Assembly: GCA_900239685.1 (NCBI GenBank)
Contig: OENT01000654.1
Coordinates: 24,086-88,085, forward strand
Length of the DNA stretch: 64,000 nt
Direction of reading: 5' to 3'
From: Rotaria macrura
Taxonomy: Eukaryota; Rotifera; Eurotatoria; Philodinida; Philodinidae
The notes beneath the pieces were generated by a model, which ran no database searches, was not told where the DNA came from, and saw nothing but the letters and a program-made list of their open reading frames with translations. Position numbers and translations under genes: made by a program. Positions 36,481-48,240 of the stretch are shown in pieces; the first letter of the stretch is position 1; each line of letters opens with the position of its first letter.

Positions 36481-39400
36481 AATTTAAACAATAACTTCCT
36501 TTGCTATTTTTTTCCTTTATTCATTTACAGCACAGAACAACGACGATGGCAAAGAGCAAGACGAACGGAAAGACAGAGACAAATATCAGTTTTTGAATGA
36601 AATAAACTCACATATTCTTATAGATTCTTGATTATTGTTTATGTTCTATGTCGATTCGATTGTCTTCGAGTTGGTCTTTCAACATTCAATTTAAGCATAA
36701 AAATAAATCTGAAATGAGCAAACAGTAAAGGTCAGCGGGACGTGTTATTTAAACACGTTATGAAAATCGGTGAGATCGATGAAAAGCGATTTATTCAAAT
36801 AAATTGCTGCCATTCGGTGACGCGAACTGAGAAATGAATTGAATCTTATACGAAGAGAATATTCTCTTTCTCTCGTTTCTTCACATCTCTCTTCGCCAGC
36901 CGGCGTTGCGTATTCGATAGCTCTGTCTATTTGTTTTCCAGTTGTATTTCCTTTTCCATGAGCCATTCTAATTACTTATCAGAGAGAGAGAGAGAGAGAG
37001 AACTCAATTAAAACGTGGAAATAAACAAGGAGAAAACTTAGTTGAAGATCTTTCCTCTTCTAACTGATGAGAAATTAGCACAAAGGATAGAAATGAACTT
37101 TTTCTTCTCGAATATTTCATTGGTGAGAGAAGAACTGTGGGTGTCTCTGTTTCTCCTCGGTGATATTTCATTACATTGAATGAGTTGTCAATAGTGAACA
37201 TAAGGAGAGGAACACGATGTCAATTACAGGTTGATGCAATCGTTTTTCTCTTCTAAACTCGTTTAAAAGAGAACTGTTCTCGTCGATGGTCACCATAGAA
37301 AAGGATATTTTGAGTTTCATTGACACCGCTCTCGTCGACAGTGACCGAACGAATGTCGAACAATGGAAAAAAATCGTCATCAGTGAAATTGTTTGCTTAG
37401 ACCGATCTGAGAGAAAGCCAACCGTCGCTTTTCGAAAGTTTGGTGATAAACCAACGGTTTGTTTCTCTGCGTATGTTCCTTATTCCGCATCTATTAGTAA
37501 GAGTAACGATCGAATGAATTACTTCCCCCTCTTCATTGTTCAACCGATATTCGATGAATCGTCAAATACGAAGTCGATCGACCAATGAGTAAATCGAGAG
37601 CTTTACTTTTAACGAAGATAACCAGCGATTGTCGAAGTACGAATCATTGAACCAGTAGAGGAAAACTGGTGTTTGTGATTGACACTTTTCTCAATAGAAT
37701 AAACTTTAATTTACTCTTGGCGAATAACAAGAAAATCAATGTGAAAATCCCATCGGAGTTGAACACGACTGACGTTTGGTTTGAGTGGGACTGATATTCT
37801 GATAAAGAGTTATCTTCTTGTTTGCTTTCTCTTTGCTGATCCGTTGATGTTGATCGAACGAGAGGGATTTTAAGATGACCCCTAAGACTTTGTTCCTACT
37901 TCCATAGATAGACGTCGTTCAATGGCCATGATAACTGTGTCGTCGTCTACGATTGCGCTTCGATATCAACGAACGAACTCTTTAGACTCTTAGAATTCAA
38001 TGAGGGCTTGTCCCGTGTAGACAATCAATTGCGGACATTATTTTCCACCTTCATCAATATTGTTCGTCGAATTTCGACAACGAGCTCTGAATTCATTTGC
38101 TGAGAACTACTCGAATGACGGACGGGCTTTCTCTCGCTGATTGTTTTCTATCGCCAAAGATTAGCGGCAAGATGCGAAACAGCTCCTCCATATAAAGTGC
38201 GATAGATATCTGTCGACATTGTTCTACTGAATATTCAATGTGATTAAATCGATGGTAATCACACTGACGTTTGAACTGTTGAGTAAAGTTCACCTCTTCG
38301 TGCTATCGTTGATTGACGAGCATATCGTTTATCCATTTCACATTAACATCGAGCTCGTTCAGAGGCAACAAGTTCAACGGTACGCTCGGTTGAGTCAAGT
38401 CACTTATCGAACGAGTTGTTCTCTTATTAAGTCCTCGTTGGGAAAGAGTCGTCTCTTCAGTTTTCAAAACTTTTCTTGAATCGAGAACCAGTGAACACAA
38501 GCCTAATCTCGTTTTGGATCTAATTTGTTTTAATGCTGAATAGAAAACCGTCGTTGGAGTCGAGCGTTGCTCGATGAAAGGTAAATGCTCTTGTTGTTGT
38601 TACTATTGAATAGATATTTAATAATTAGTTTGGCGAGCGAACCGAATGACGTGAAAAACGGGGCGTTCCACCCGTTCGAGTCAAAGTGAGATTGATTCAA
38701 CGTCACACAAATACGATGAGATGCAAACATAAAGAAGATCGTTTTATCAACATTATAGTAGGCTGATTTTTTTCACACTTAACGTAACACAGATCGGTGA
38801 CTTTCTTTCTAGTAAAAACCTTCTCGTGTATTTTGCCCAGTTAATCAATCAAGGTTGACTTTGACTGATTGAAAATCTTCTTTGTTCTTCCGCTGCTCGA
38901 ACTGAGATGAGAGGAAAAGAAACGAATTCTTGTTCGTTTGGACGAACCAATGAGGAGCACACGTTAATATCAAGCGATGCTCTCGTTCGAGTTGTCTCGT
39001 TGAAATTTTTCTCCGGTAAACATGTTTCAGCCTTGTTGAGCGACTTGAAAAAGAACATTATTTAAAAGAAATTCCGCATCTTCTTTTCATTTAAAATGTT
39101 AATTATTTTCAAGAGTTGCTTGAGATCAAAGCTCGAGTGAGAACATACCGTTTATGTTAACAGGCTGTTTGAAATACGTAACTCGTTTTTTTCTAATTAT
39201 AACCGATGTTGCGACGACGTTCTTCTGCAGCATTCTTGTCTTATGTCGATGAACTCTGAGGATGAACAGATGCTCGTCGACGTGTCGCTCTCATATTGGA
39301 CAATCAAGGCCTACGAATAAGTTCTGTGAAAGAGTCTTTTCATGTTAATTGATTATGCCTCTCAATGTTCTAATGTCGGACAATATTTCTCCCGTGAACT

Positions 39401-41062
39401 TATCTTTGTCTTCACTGAATTGATAGAGCGAGTCAACACACAGTTTCGATTGTCGGCGCATTTTTCCGGAGAAGAAGATGTTTTCCCAAGCGCAAACTTG
39501 TAAAGTCGAGCCTGAAATAAAAGGCAAGTTGGGCTAGCCGGCTTTCAGAATGTTGATCGAAACGAACAGTTAGTTGTCCTTCTATTGGAATTGATAGGGA
39601 ACTATTGAAAAACCATTTATTCGGACAAGGACGTAAAAGTAGGCCCGATGAATTCACAGTGAAAACTGTTAAGCGTCTCTCTATTTTTCAATTGAATCGA
39701 TAAACGACTTGTTTTCACTTTGGATTTGCAAGGAAAACAAAGCGGAAAGGTAAATTATCGAATGACTTATCCTTGTCTATTCATTGAACTCAAGGAAATT
39801 CACGATATTTGGTTCGAGACGATTCTCTCTCAAAAGAGTAACATCGACGAGAAGTTAAACACGTGAATAGTTTCGTTAACAGCTTCTCTTTCCGTTTAAA
39901 ACGAATCTAAACCAATAGACGCTCTTGATTCGATCGAATTAAATTCGAGTAATTTATCAGATCGCTCTCAACACTGTCGATTCGATTATTCGAGTACATA
40001 TGTTTGAAATATCTTATACATTTTCAAAATTTTCTCTTGTTTCGTGTTCACTCGCCGTATCTCTGTTTCGACCAGCTGCAACACGGAGATCACGTCCCTT
40101 CCGACTTCGCCCGCTTTCGCTCACCGACTTGCTCGACTCTAATTTTCGACCATCACTTGTTCATTGTCAGCAGAAGCAACTCGAACAAGAACGAGAGGAA
40201 ACGCTCGGTTGTTGACTTAAGGAAAGAAAAAGTCGAGATGATATCATATTTGTCTACTGAAGTCAACTGAGCGGAAGGCGAATCGTTAAGCAATTGAGAC
40301 GATTCAACAACTTCAACTGATTGTTTTCAAATCGAGCAACTCGTGCAAAGCTTGCGGTTGAATGAAAACTAATGGAAATTCTGCTCAAACGATGAGAAAA
40401 GTTTGACGAAGACAATGGATGAAATTTCATCATTAGCTACGAGCTGTTTACCGTCGAAACAAAGCCTATCTGAATGAAACAACTCCACGAATGACTACCA
40501 GTTAGAATTGATCTCTCTCTCTCTCGAATAACATGTCTCTTTTCGCTTTTCAAGAATAACATCGGACACAATCCCCAACGATAGAAATCTTTTCGTTTGA
40601 TCGAACAAGTTCTATGGACAGTGAATATTCGAAAAGCAAAGGTTCGTTGTTAAACAACAGCTTCTAATTAAAGACAAACATTAATAAATATGCCCGACGT
40701 GACGATAGACGAATCAGTCCGATTCAGTTGAACGTTTCCGATTAGTTATCGGAGAGACAATCGACGACACAAACGGCTTTCGAAGAAACTATTCTCTTTT
40801 ATCAAAATCAATCGATGGCGATACAATCGTCTTTGTTAGCATCTCACTGCGTCAATACGTTGAGTGAAATTCAAATCGATGATCGACTCATTTTCAGAAT
40901 TTTCAAGGAATACTCACTGGTGGAATAGTCTCTACCCAACGATTAACATGCCTACATCTTTCAATCGACTCGATTCTTTGTCACACTCCGTTTGATATGT
41001 TTACCTTCAGCCGAATTTTCTTTTCAGCGGTCAAGGAGCCGATCGGCGAGTGAACACAACCA
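36481..41062. other. No supportable gene; TCGA-rich intergenic DNA
   Basis: Many frames of 60-100 codons are open on both strands. The most protein-like is 37286-37588 (+), 100 codons from ATG (MVTIEKDILSFIDTA...), without a recognised family or splice partners. A missing 5' exon of the GPCR may lie at the start of this interval. Confidence 0.35.
36981..37000. repeat. (AG)10 microsatellite
   Basis: Ten AG dinucleotides in a row. Confidence 0.95.
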
Positions 41063-41309
41063 CCCAGTGAAAAATTTTCACTAATTTTAATCGAATTATT
41101 CTGCAACAAAATCAAGATTTAAAATCGATTGATAATTTCGATTTTGTTGCAGAATAATCAATTTCAATCCAAAAATTTAACACTGGATAAGTAGCAATAT
41201 GAAGTAATGGTTAAGTCGGGATCTACGATAATCAAAATTATCAATCGATTTCAATTTTGATTTTGTTGCAGAATAATTCGATTAAAATCAGTGAAAATTT
41301 TTCACTGGG
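41063..41309. repeat. Fold-back MITE, 247 bp
   Basis: The left arm starts CCCAGTGAAAAATTTTCACT and continues through GAATTATTCTGCAACAAAATC. The right arm is its inverted copy, ending AGTGAAAATTTTTCACTGGG. The arms match over roughly 70 bases, and a third copy of GATTTTGTTGCAGAATAAT sits near the left arm, so the element is partly duplicated inside. No coding content. Confidence 0.75.
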
Positions 41310-42107
41310 CGGACGCTTCCCCATATTCTTCTATCTTTACTCGATCTCATTCTATATCAAACTCAATGTCACAGTGTTCGTTGCCGAAGATAAAAACAGA
41401 GCACGTGTTCATTTCATATTTTCCGGAATTCTTTTCGAAATCTTCTACGATTCTCATTGATAAAATGCGTTTAGCTTGAATCAATTTTATTCTAGAAGGA
41501 TGCAAATTCTCTAAAAATCTAGTTCTCTTCTGAAATCCGACTTTGACGTCTCGTGAAATTGCTCACCCGGAAATCGTCTGCCTGGCTAGACTGAGCTCTT
41601 ATTTCGTACTCATCTCGATCCTGCGAGAACAACCGAGAGAGGTTAAGTCAGTTCATTTCATCAGAGACGAACTCTATTCCGTAGAAAAATTGTCGAATAG
41701 TTCGATGCGTCGACAGGTGTAATCAACGACTGCTTTGTCCGATGAGGCTCATCGATCGTTCAACTCTCGTCGGATTTAATCGAAACGGCGCTTTTAACGT
41801 AAGCATAGGAAAGCAACAGATCGACACTTACATTTCTAGACCTATTTGACGTCTGTTCAAAACAACAATCCTCTTTCTAGAACAAACCGTTTTAAGAGTG
41901 AGACATTTGAGAGAATCATTTTTCTCATAGAATCCCTCTCAATTCAATGGAAGACTCGTCCTCAAATAAAGTAAATTGTTAATCTTAATGTAACTGCTTC
42001 CTTCGATAAGTCAACTTCGTTTTCATTTGAACTTTTCACTATATAAATAAATCAAAGACATGAATTTCTTATCGCCGTCGCCATAACAATGAGAGTCAAG
42101 TCATCAT

Positions 42108-42823
42108 TAGTGGCGTAAGCAAGGGTGGGCTCAGTCCCACCACGATTACTTCAAAGTAATTGAGCTTCTAAATGAAAATAAACAATATTCATTTGAGTAT
42201 CGAGGACCATTAAACCAAGTGGTTGACGGATAGCTCGTGCAAAAGCGGAAAGTGTTCATTCTACATAAACGTTTATATATCCTTCATTGCTTTTCCACTC
42301 ATACTGCGATTCAAAGACAAAATGTTCTTTTTCCAAGAGAAGCATATTGACGAGAAGACATGAAGCAACGCACCAATGCAAACAGTGATCACCTAGTTCG
42401 CATCGTATGAATCGTTTCTGCTGAAACAGCATACATTTCTGAGATGTAAAGCCTATTTCGCCCAGAACTTCGCGCTAGACTAGAGAAATAGTCCTACTCA
42501 TTTTTGTTTGTACTCGAACACGTTTCCATTGACTTATCCTTCTCTCGGATAGATATCTTTTTGGATGAATAGAACTGGTTCAATTTTTGAAGGGGATACG
42601 TTTTCACGCTAGTGATTTCGACGAGAAAAGCATCCCTACTTGTTTTTCTGTCTTAAATAATATCTGATCGAATGGAAACGATTTATCGACTTCTTCGGAT
42701 CTGGTTCGGCTGTCATCAAATGTAGCTCCTATAAACTGAACACGATTTTGTGTCTCTTCTCTTGTCCCCATCTTGAGTACAGGGCTGAGCCCCAGCACCC
42801 TTAACTTTCTGGTTACGCCACTA
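42108..42823. mobile_element. Non-autonomous hAT-type element, 716 bp
   Basis: The ends TAGTGGCGTAAGCAAGGGTG and (reverse strand) TAGTGGCGTAACCAGAAAGT form an imperfect terminal inverted repeat, with GGGCTCAG further in on both sides. The flanks GTCATCAT (42100-42107) and GTCGTCAT (42824-42831) agree at 7 of 8 positions, as expected for an 8-bp hAT target duplication. No transposase frame is readable inside. Confidence 0.7.
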
Positions 42824-43789
42824 GTCGTCATCACGTATCCTTTTCTCATTATTGCAAATATAGTCAAGTCAACTTGTTTCATTTCATCACATTCAACGCC
42901 GCAAATCAAATAGAAAACTTCATGCTTCATTGAAATGCTAACGAAATTTGTTCATTTTTATTCATTTCAAAAATAATGATCGTCGGTCTTGACTGACTCT
43001 CGTTGAACAGAAAGAAAGAATTGCATTGTTGAGTGCGCGACCAGTCAGCCCTGCTCTTAACTTAGACAAGGTTAAACGGACGACTTTCAAGTCATAGATC
43101 CTATTCGAGTTTCTCTTCAAGACTAAACTTGCTACCAGCACCTAACACGTTTGTGATTTAGAATAGTCAAAAGTTGTTTCTACGGGGAAAACCTGTTTTG
43201 ATCACCAGCTATTTTAAAACGTGTGATGCTTCGTCAACTCTTCATTGGTCATCTTTTCTTCTTCAATTGCTGTGCCTTAGACACAGGTCAAAAGCAAATG
43301 CTCTCTCTTGCCCCTGTTTTCCTTTCTATCACGGAATCTTCTGGATTCATGATGTCATCATTTCACTATGTATGAAGTGTTGAATAAATTAGGCACTAAC
43401 TAACTGGTTAGAAATCAATGCATTACAACTTATGAAGTTATTTTTTATGTCTTTGTCAGCGCCGTACTTTTTCGAGAAATAAAATGCTGGATAATTGTGA
43501 GAAAACGGGTGATGAAAGTATCTGCATTTGGTGTTCATTTATCTCTAAAAATGTTCGATAGTCATTGACATTTATTTGTGGCTATCAGAAAAGTTGACAT
43601 CCTTACTTGAAGGCTGAAAGGCGATTGAAATCGATTCGTCTGATAGACAAACTCGTAGATTAAAATCCAGTCCGAATCAATATCAACCAGGGAAAGGAAA
43701 GAGACGACAAGAATCATGGAAAAGATCAATGATGACTGAAAGAAAACTTCTCACTTGAGATACCTCTTGCACCCCATGAAAAAGCTTTA

Positions 43790-43980
43790 GAAAAACGTGC
43801 ATTTGAACACGTTCTCTTTTTTCGAGCATGATTTCGCTAGAAGATTTGCGTGTTTTATAAAACGCGTTTCAACGAGTTTATCATGAATAAAAACGCGAAA
43901 AGCAAATCTAGAACGCGTTCTGTGCATTGCGCTTTTTTGAGTCGAAAGACACGTTGTCGTTTTAGATAAACGCGTTTAGA
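43790..43980. repeat. AAACGCGTTT-rich block
   Basis: Degenerate palindromic words of the form AAAACGCGTTT recur at irregular spacing, in both orientations (for example ATAAAACGCGTTTC, AGAACGCGTTCTG, ATAAACGCGTTTAG). Their GC-rich palindromic core stands out from the AT-rich surroundings. Related blocks lie at 45296 and 63888, and the AACCGCGGTT version is in the first 2 kb. Confidence 0.5.
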
Positions 43981-45295
43981 CCATTGAGTATATTTTACGA
44001 TGGGACTATGAATATATTCGAGCTTTGAACATACTAATTGACTTACTTGATAGAGTTGCGCCGTACTTACAATTAACATTATAGTAATTACACGTGTATA
44101 GTTAGTGAATACACGAGGTCATTTTATTTGATTCGGCGTTTTCCAAAGTTTCGAAATGCTTTCTCTGCTTTTTTCTATCAATGATACTAAATATCTAGAG
44201 TCCATTTCAATAGTTTACAGGTTTAGTATTTTCTCTTCATTGTTTTTAATGTCAATCTGCATTAATTGATATATAAAATCAATCTAAATTACGACAAGTT
44301 ACTTTCAAAAGAAATGAAAATGTATTCAAAATAAAATAGTTTTAAAATTATTATTAAGATAAAATAAATTTTGTAAATGTAAATTCCTTCCTCCCAAATA
44401 TTTTCTCATAGTAAACAACGATTAGTTTAATTTCTCTTTCAACTATGTGAATATTTTGATTTTTAGTATAATCCAGGTAATTAGTGACCTTTTTAATTGA
44501 TCCAACTCTAGATAAAATTCTGACAAAAGCGTCTAGATGGCATATCTCTATAAATATTTAGGCTGTCAGGAGAGAAAAGAAGAAGACTAAACTATTAACT
44601 AAACACAGTATAGTAAAAAACAAATAAACCGATAGTGCATGTTCATTCTTCGATTCTATATTTTGGTTTAAAAAGCGAAGTTCGTGTACGAATTAAATTT
44701 TAGCTCCAAAGATTCGAAAAGGGAATGACGCCTGAAACAGTAATGTTGTTTTCATCGAGCCTTTCAAGTAATTTGATTGAGGTCCCTTTCATCATTCTGC
44801 GTATAATTGCAATTAACAAAAGATTATTCCAGAGCAAAGAAGGTTCGCTTTTTCTTTTCGAAACTTTCTTATCTACAATAGTGTTTGGTTTTCTTTCCTA
44901 CTTAATAATATTAAATATGTTAGTACTAGTTTTTACCGTTACATTCATATTATGATGAAAGTGATAGCAGTTTAAAATGTATGTTGTTATGAGCATGGAA
45001 TCTTTTATTCGACATTCTAACTACAGTGACAAAGTCGAATGAAACATCTTTTTTAAGATATACTTTTGGTTGAGGAAAAATAAAGCACTATTTACATTTG
45101 TTAATCTGCCCAATATTTCTTGTTTAAAACAGTTAGCATTTTGGGGCAGTTTAACTTTGCTATATATAGTTGATGCTGTTTTCAGTTAGATAGTAATAAT
45201 ATCCGAATGGCGACATGTGTATATCAATAAAATCTATGAGTTAGAAAAAAGAACGTTGCAGGGTATTTACGGATGGAACTGTTTCTTCGGCTAAA

Positions 45296-45545
45296 AATGC
45301 GTCATTAGAAGGAAGTTTAAACTCATCCGAAATAATGCGTTAAAACGGGGTTTTCTTAAATCGTTTTTTTAAAACAAAAACGACGTTCTTTTTCGATTGC
45401 GTTTTAATTTTTTCATTAAATGGTGTTTCCAAAAGAAAAAATGTGTTCAAAAACTAAATCAACACGAAAAACGCGTTTTTTTCTTCAAATTTTGCGTTTA
45501 AACGCGAAAATAGCGTTGTTTTTGTAAAAGCTTGCGTAGAAAGGC
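45296..45545. repeat. AAACGCGTTT-rich block, second copy
   Basis: Same type of word array as at 43790 (ATGCGTTAAAAC, ACGAAAAACGCGTTTTT, GCGTTTAAACGCG). The words drift but alternate in orientation. Confidence 0.45.
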
Positions 45546-47537
45546 ATATTTTCTCGAAACTTGTTTTCATGGGAAATCTATGCCTTTAAGCGTAATCCAT
45601 TGAGAGTATCTAACGTGACAACAACGATTTCGAAGGGCCATATTTAACACTGGAGGAGCGGATTTGTCTTGATGCTTGATCCACGTTAACATGAACGACA
45701 TTTTATTCAACGAGCTTTTCTCAACGTTGAACATGAATGAAAACGATTCGACTTTTTTCATATTCTCATTGAGATCAAATGAGTTTTCCACCGAAATTTT
45801 AAATAAGACTTGCAAACTTGTTGCCTTTCTATTCGTTTCTCAGTTGCTTGAGCGATGAAATTCAGTTACTGTTTTCTTCCGCCAAGCGCGCGATGAACAT
45901 CGAGAAAACCCATCGTGCCGTGCGAAGCTCGATTCCGCCGAAAAGATTTATTATTTGAACCGTCTATTGAAGGGCAACAAGCCGATAGTTCAACACGATA
46001 CTCAGAAAAGAAAAGATTTGCTTTCAAAATTATACTGAAAATCAATTTATGATTAAACAAACGAAAAGTCGATGTGAAATTAAGAAAAGTGTTGTTCATC
46101 AAACTGAATAAGTTGTTTGAAACAAAACCCAAATTGTGAGAGTGGCCACAACTCGAACAGAGCTCGTGTGGGAGTCGGCCATTCTCGTCATTTATTCGAT
46201 GAACACATTTTTCACAGGCCAACATGAAGAGAACTTGCACAATTAAAGACTTTTTCTTTTCCTCAAAGTCTTCTCTTGAAATAACAGAAGGCAACGGAGC
46301 GAGTAAACCTAATTAGATATGGATGCTGCTATGGCTCTGTCTCGTAACTCCCATGTCGAGACATTGGAATAGATTTTTCAAATTTCGTCTCTCTCCCTTG
46401 ATGAACATCGTGCCGATTTTCGATGGCGACACTGTTTACAGTCGATTAGCTCGACGGATGTTCGTGCCTATCTACTCGAATATATTATCGCAAGAGGTGT
46501 TTATGAATGAAGAGACAAGCGCCTTTTCTCGAGCAGGCTCGGTTTGATCTCTTAAATAAAACTCACTTTAACATCGAGCAACTTGAGTATTTCATCTAGA
46601 TAAACCTGAACGACACGAATGCCCGAAACCCATAGAGTTTCATTCGATTTCTTCCTTCTATCAATAAACTAATGCAACTGTTTCAACAAAATTAGCCATT
46701 CAATCGACAATGCCCCCGTTCTTATAATCGAAGTTTTTCTATTTTATTTATAAAATATTAACTGATGCTTACGAAGAACGTCGAATAAAATCGATATAAA
46801 TCGAAGAGTACGTGATATTCACTGAGGAAATCAGTGTCGATATTCATATGAACTACTTTCTTTGAATTCATATCAAACGACGGTGCTGAATATTAGGTGC
46901 GAGTTTGTCTTTGAGGGAATCATCGTTCATCTCCACTTTCGATTGGTCGGTGAAAAATCTCGAATGAGATACGTCGGTATTCTTAATGAATCTTCAATGT
47001 GCTGTACTTCGCTGTTGAATTAATTATCGATTTTTCTCTTTATTCTCTAAAATAATTGTCGAATTCTTGGAATGGAAACAGCTTTTTTCGTTCTTTTCAC
47101 GAGCCCTAACTGTTGATTGATCGCATGTGCTGGTAATAAGAAAGAAAGAGAAAGAATAAATCGATAGCTACATTCTCAACATCACCATGACTATTTCAAT
47201 AAACAGCTATCAACGATAATCATTAAACAGGGATTCCATGCCGCGTGTGTTTCATTTCTCATCATAAAATTTTGTTACGATACCATGTCTTTCTCTCTCT
47301 TCGATTTATTGACATACTGGCAGAGGGTATCTTAATTTAAAAGAGGAGTAGAAGAGAGAAATTGAGATTTCTTTTTTCTTTCAAAGGAACGAAATAAAAA
47401 TTCTTTTCAATCGTTTTTGTTCATTATTTCAACAAAGTTAAGGGCGAAAGCTTGTTCGATTGTAATTTTTAATTGTGCAACTGTTGATTGAGATCGACAA
47501 TATTTTTTCTTATTGTTTTTTTTGTGGCATGTATCAG

Positions 47538-48240
47538 CTAGTTTCGCATTTCTTATTGCAATTTTGGCAAGATATCGGGCGACAATTCAAGTCAATGTCA
47601 CATCATCGAATCCGTTAACTATTCAACGATCGATTTCTTATGTATGTTATTCTAATCAAGCAACGGCCATGGGTGAAATAAATCAATGTCAAACAATTAT
47701 CGGTGCAGATCAGTCGACTATAATAAAAAACACATGAAGTTATAGTCAATTACAACTGAATTTATTTAATTGATCGAATTGACTCATTTCTATAAACAGA
47801 TTTTGCATTGTCTTCGTCATCGATCGCTGTTTCTTCCAGTGGACTTAGTTTGATATGTTTGTGGTTATCTGCCATTTACTTCAATCGTCATAAACGAGAT
47901 CGATCAACTCAATGTCTCCTCCTTTCGATTTGTCTAACTATGTTTTTTACATGTAAATCAACGAAATCATCAAGTTTCTCTTTGCACATCCATCGTTTAT
48001 TCATTCTCTTTGTGTTTAGTTTGCACATCGGCTGCGGTTTGGATATTACTTATCGGTGAATTACTTTCACTTGGTCAACAAATCGTTAGTTCGATATTCG
48101 GGTGGCCCATGTGGTTAGCAGTTGGTGCAACAACTGGTTTTCTTATTGGATTTTTATCAATTCTTTTATCATTTCGTCGAGGAGTAACTTGTCGACGTCC
48201 CAGTAGACATCAGAAGTATACTCAAGAAAATCATTTTTGA
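47538..48240 (+). CDS. Four-pass membrane protein, 3' part (5' exon not found)
   Basis: Exons 47538-47672, 47800-47952 and 48020-48240 join in phase 1 at both junctions. The first follows an acceptor GTATCAG and lacks a start codon, so the N-terminus lies in an unseen upstream exon. The visible 168 residues give this order: end of TM1 (FAFLIAILARY); a loop with NVTSS and two Cys (YVCYS); TM2 (GLSLICLWLSAIYF); a basic loop NRHKRDRST; TM3 across the second junction (LLLSICLTMFFTFC...WILLIGELLSL); a short loop with FGWP; TM4 (WLAVGATTGFLIGFLSILLSF); and a basic tail RRGVTCRRPSRHQK. The topology resembles claudin/PMP22/clarin-type tetraspans, but no diagnostic motif assigns a family. The first donor (GTGAAA) is weak, so that junction is the least certain. 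Confidence 0.55.

Larger units (their letters stand above)
42832..47537. other. No supportable gene
   Basis: A 142-codon minus-strand frame (46294-45866) contains a CEKC...CSSC Cys pattern and a hydrophobic stretch. A plus-strand stretch ends with an AATAAA near 46554. Neither could be developed into a credible gene. Two AACGCGTT-rich blocks are listed separately. The missing 5' exon of the four-pass protein may lie near the end of this interval. Confidence 0.35.

Noticed and set aside
42604..42930. 108-codon minus-strand frame
   Set aside because: It runs across the right boundary of a hAT-type element, so it is a chance frame of transposon plus flank.
45866..46294. 142-codon minus-strand frame with CEKC...CSSC and a dibasic-looking tail, considered as a secreted peptide gene
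   Set aside because: No clear signal peptide at the start, no good splice donors, and length is within what chance allows here; kept only as a note.
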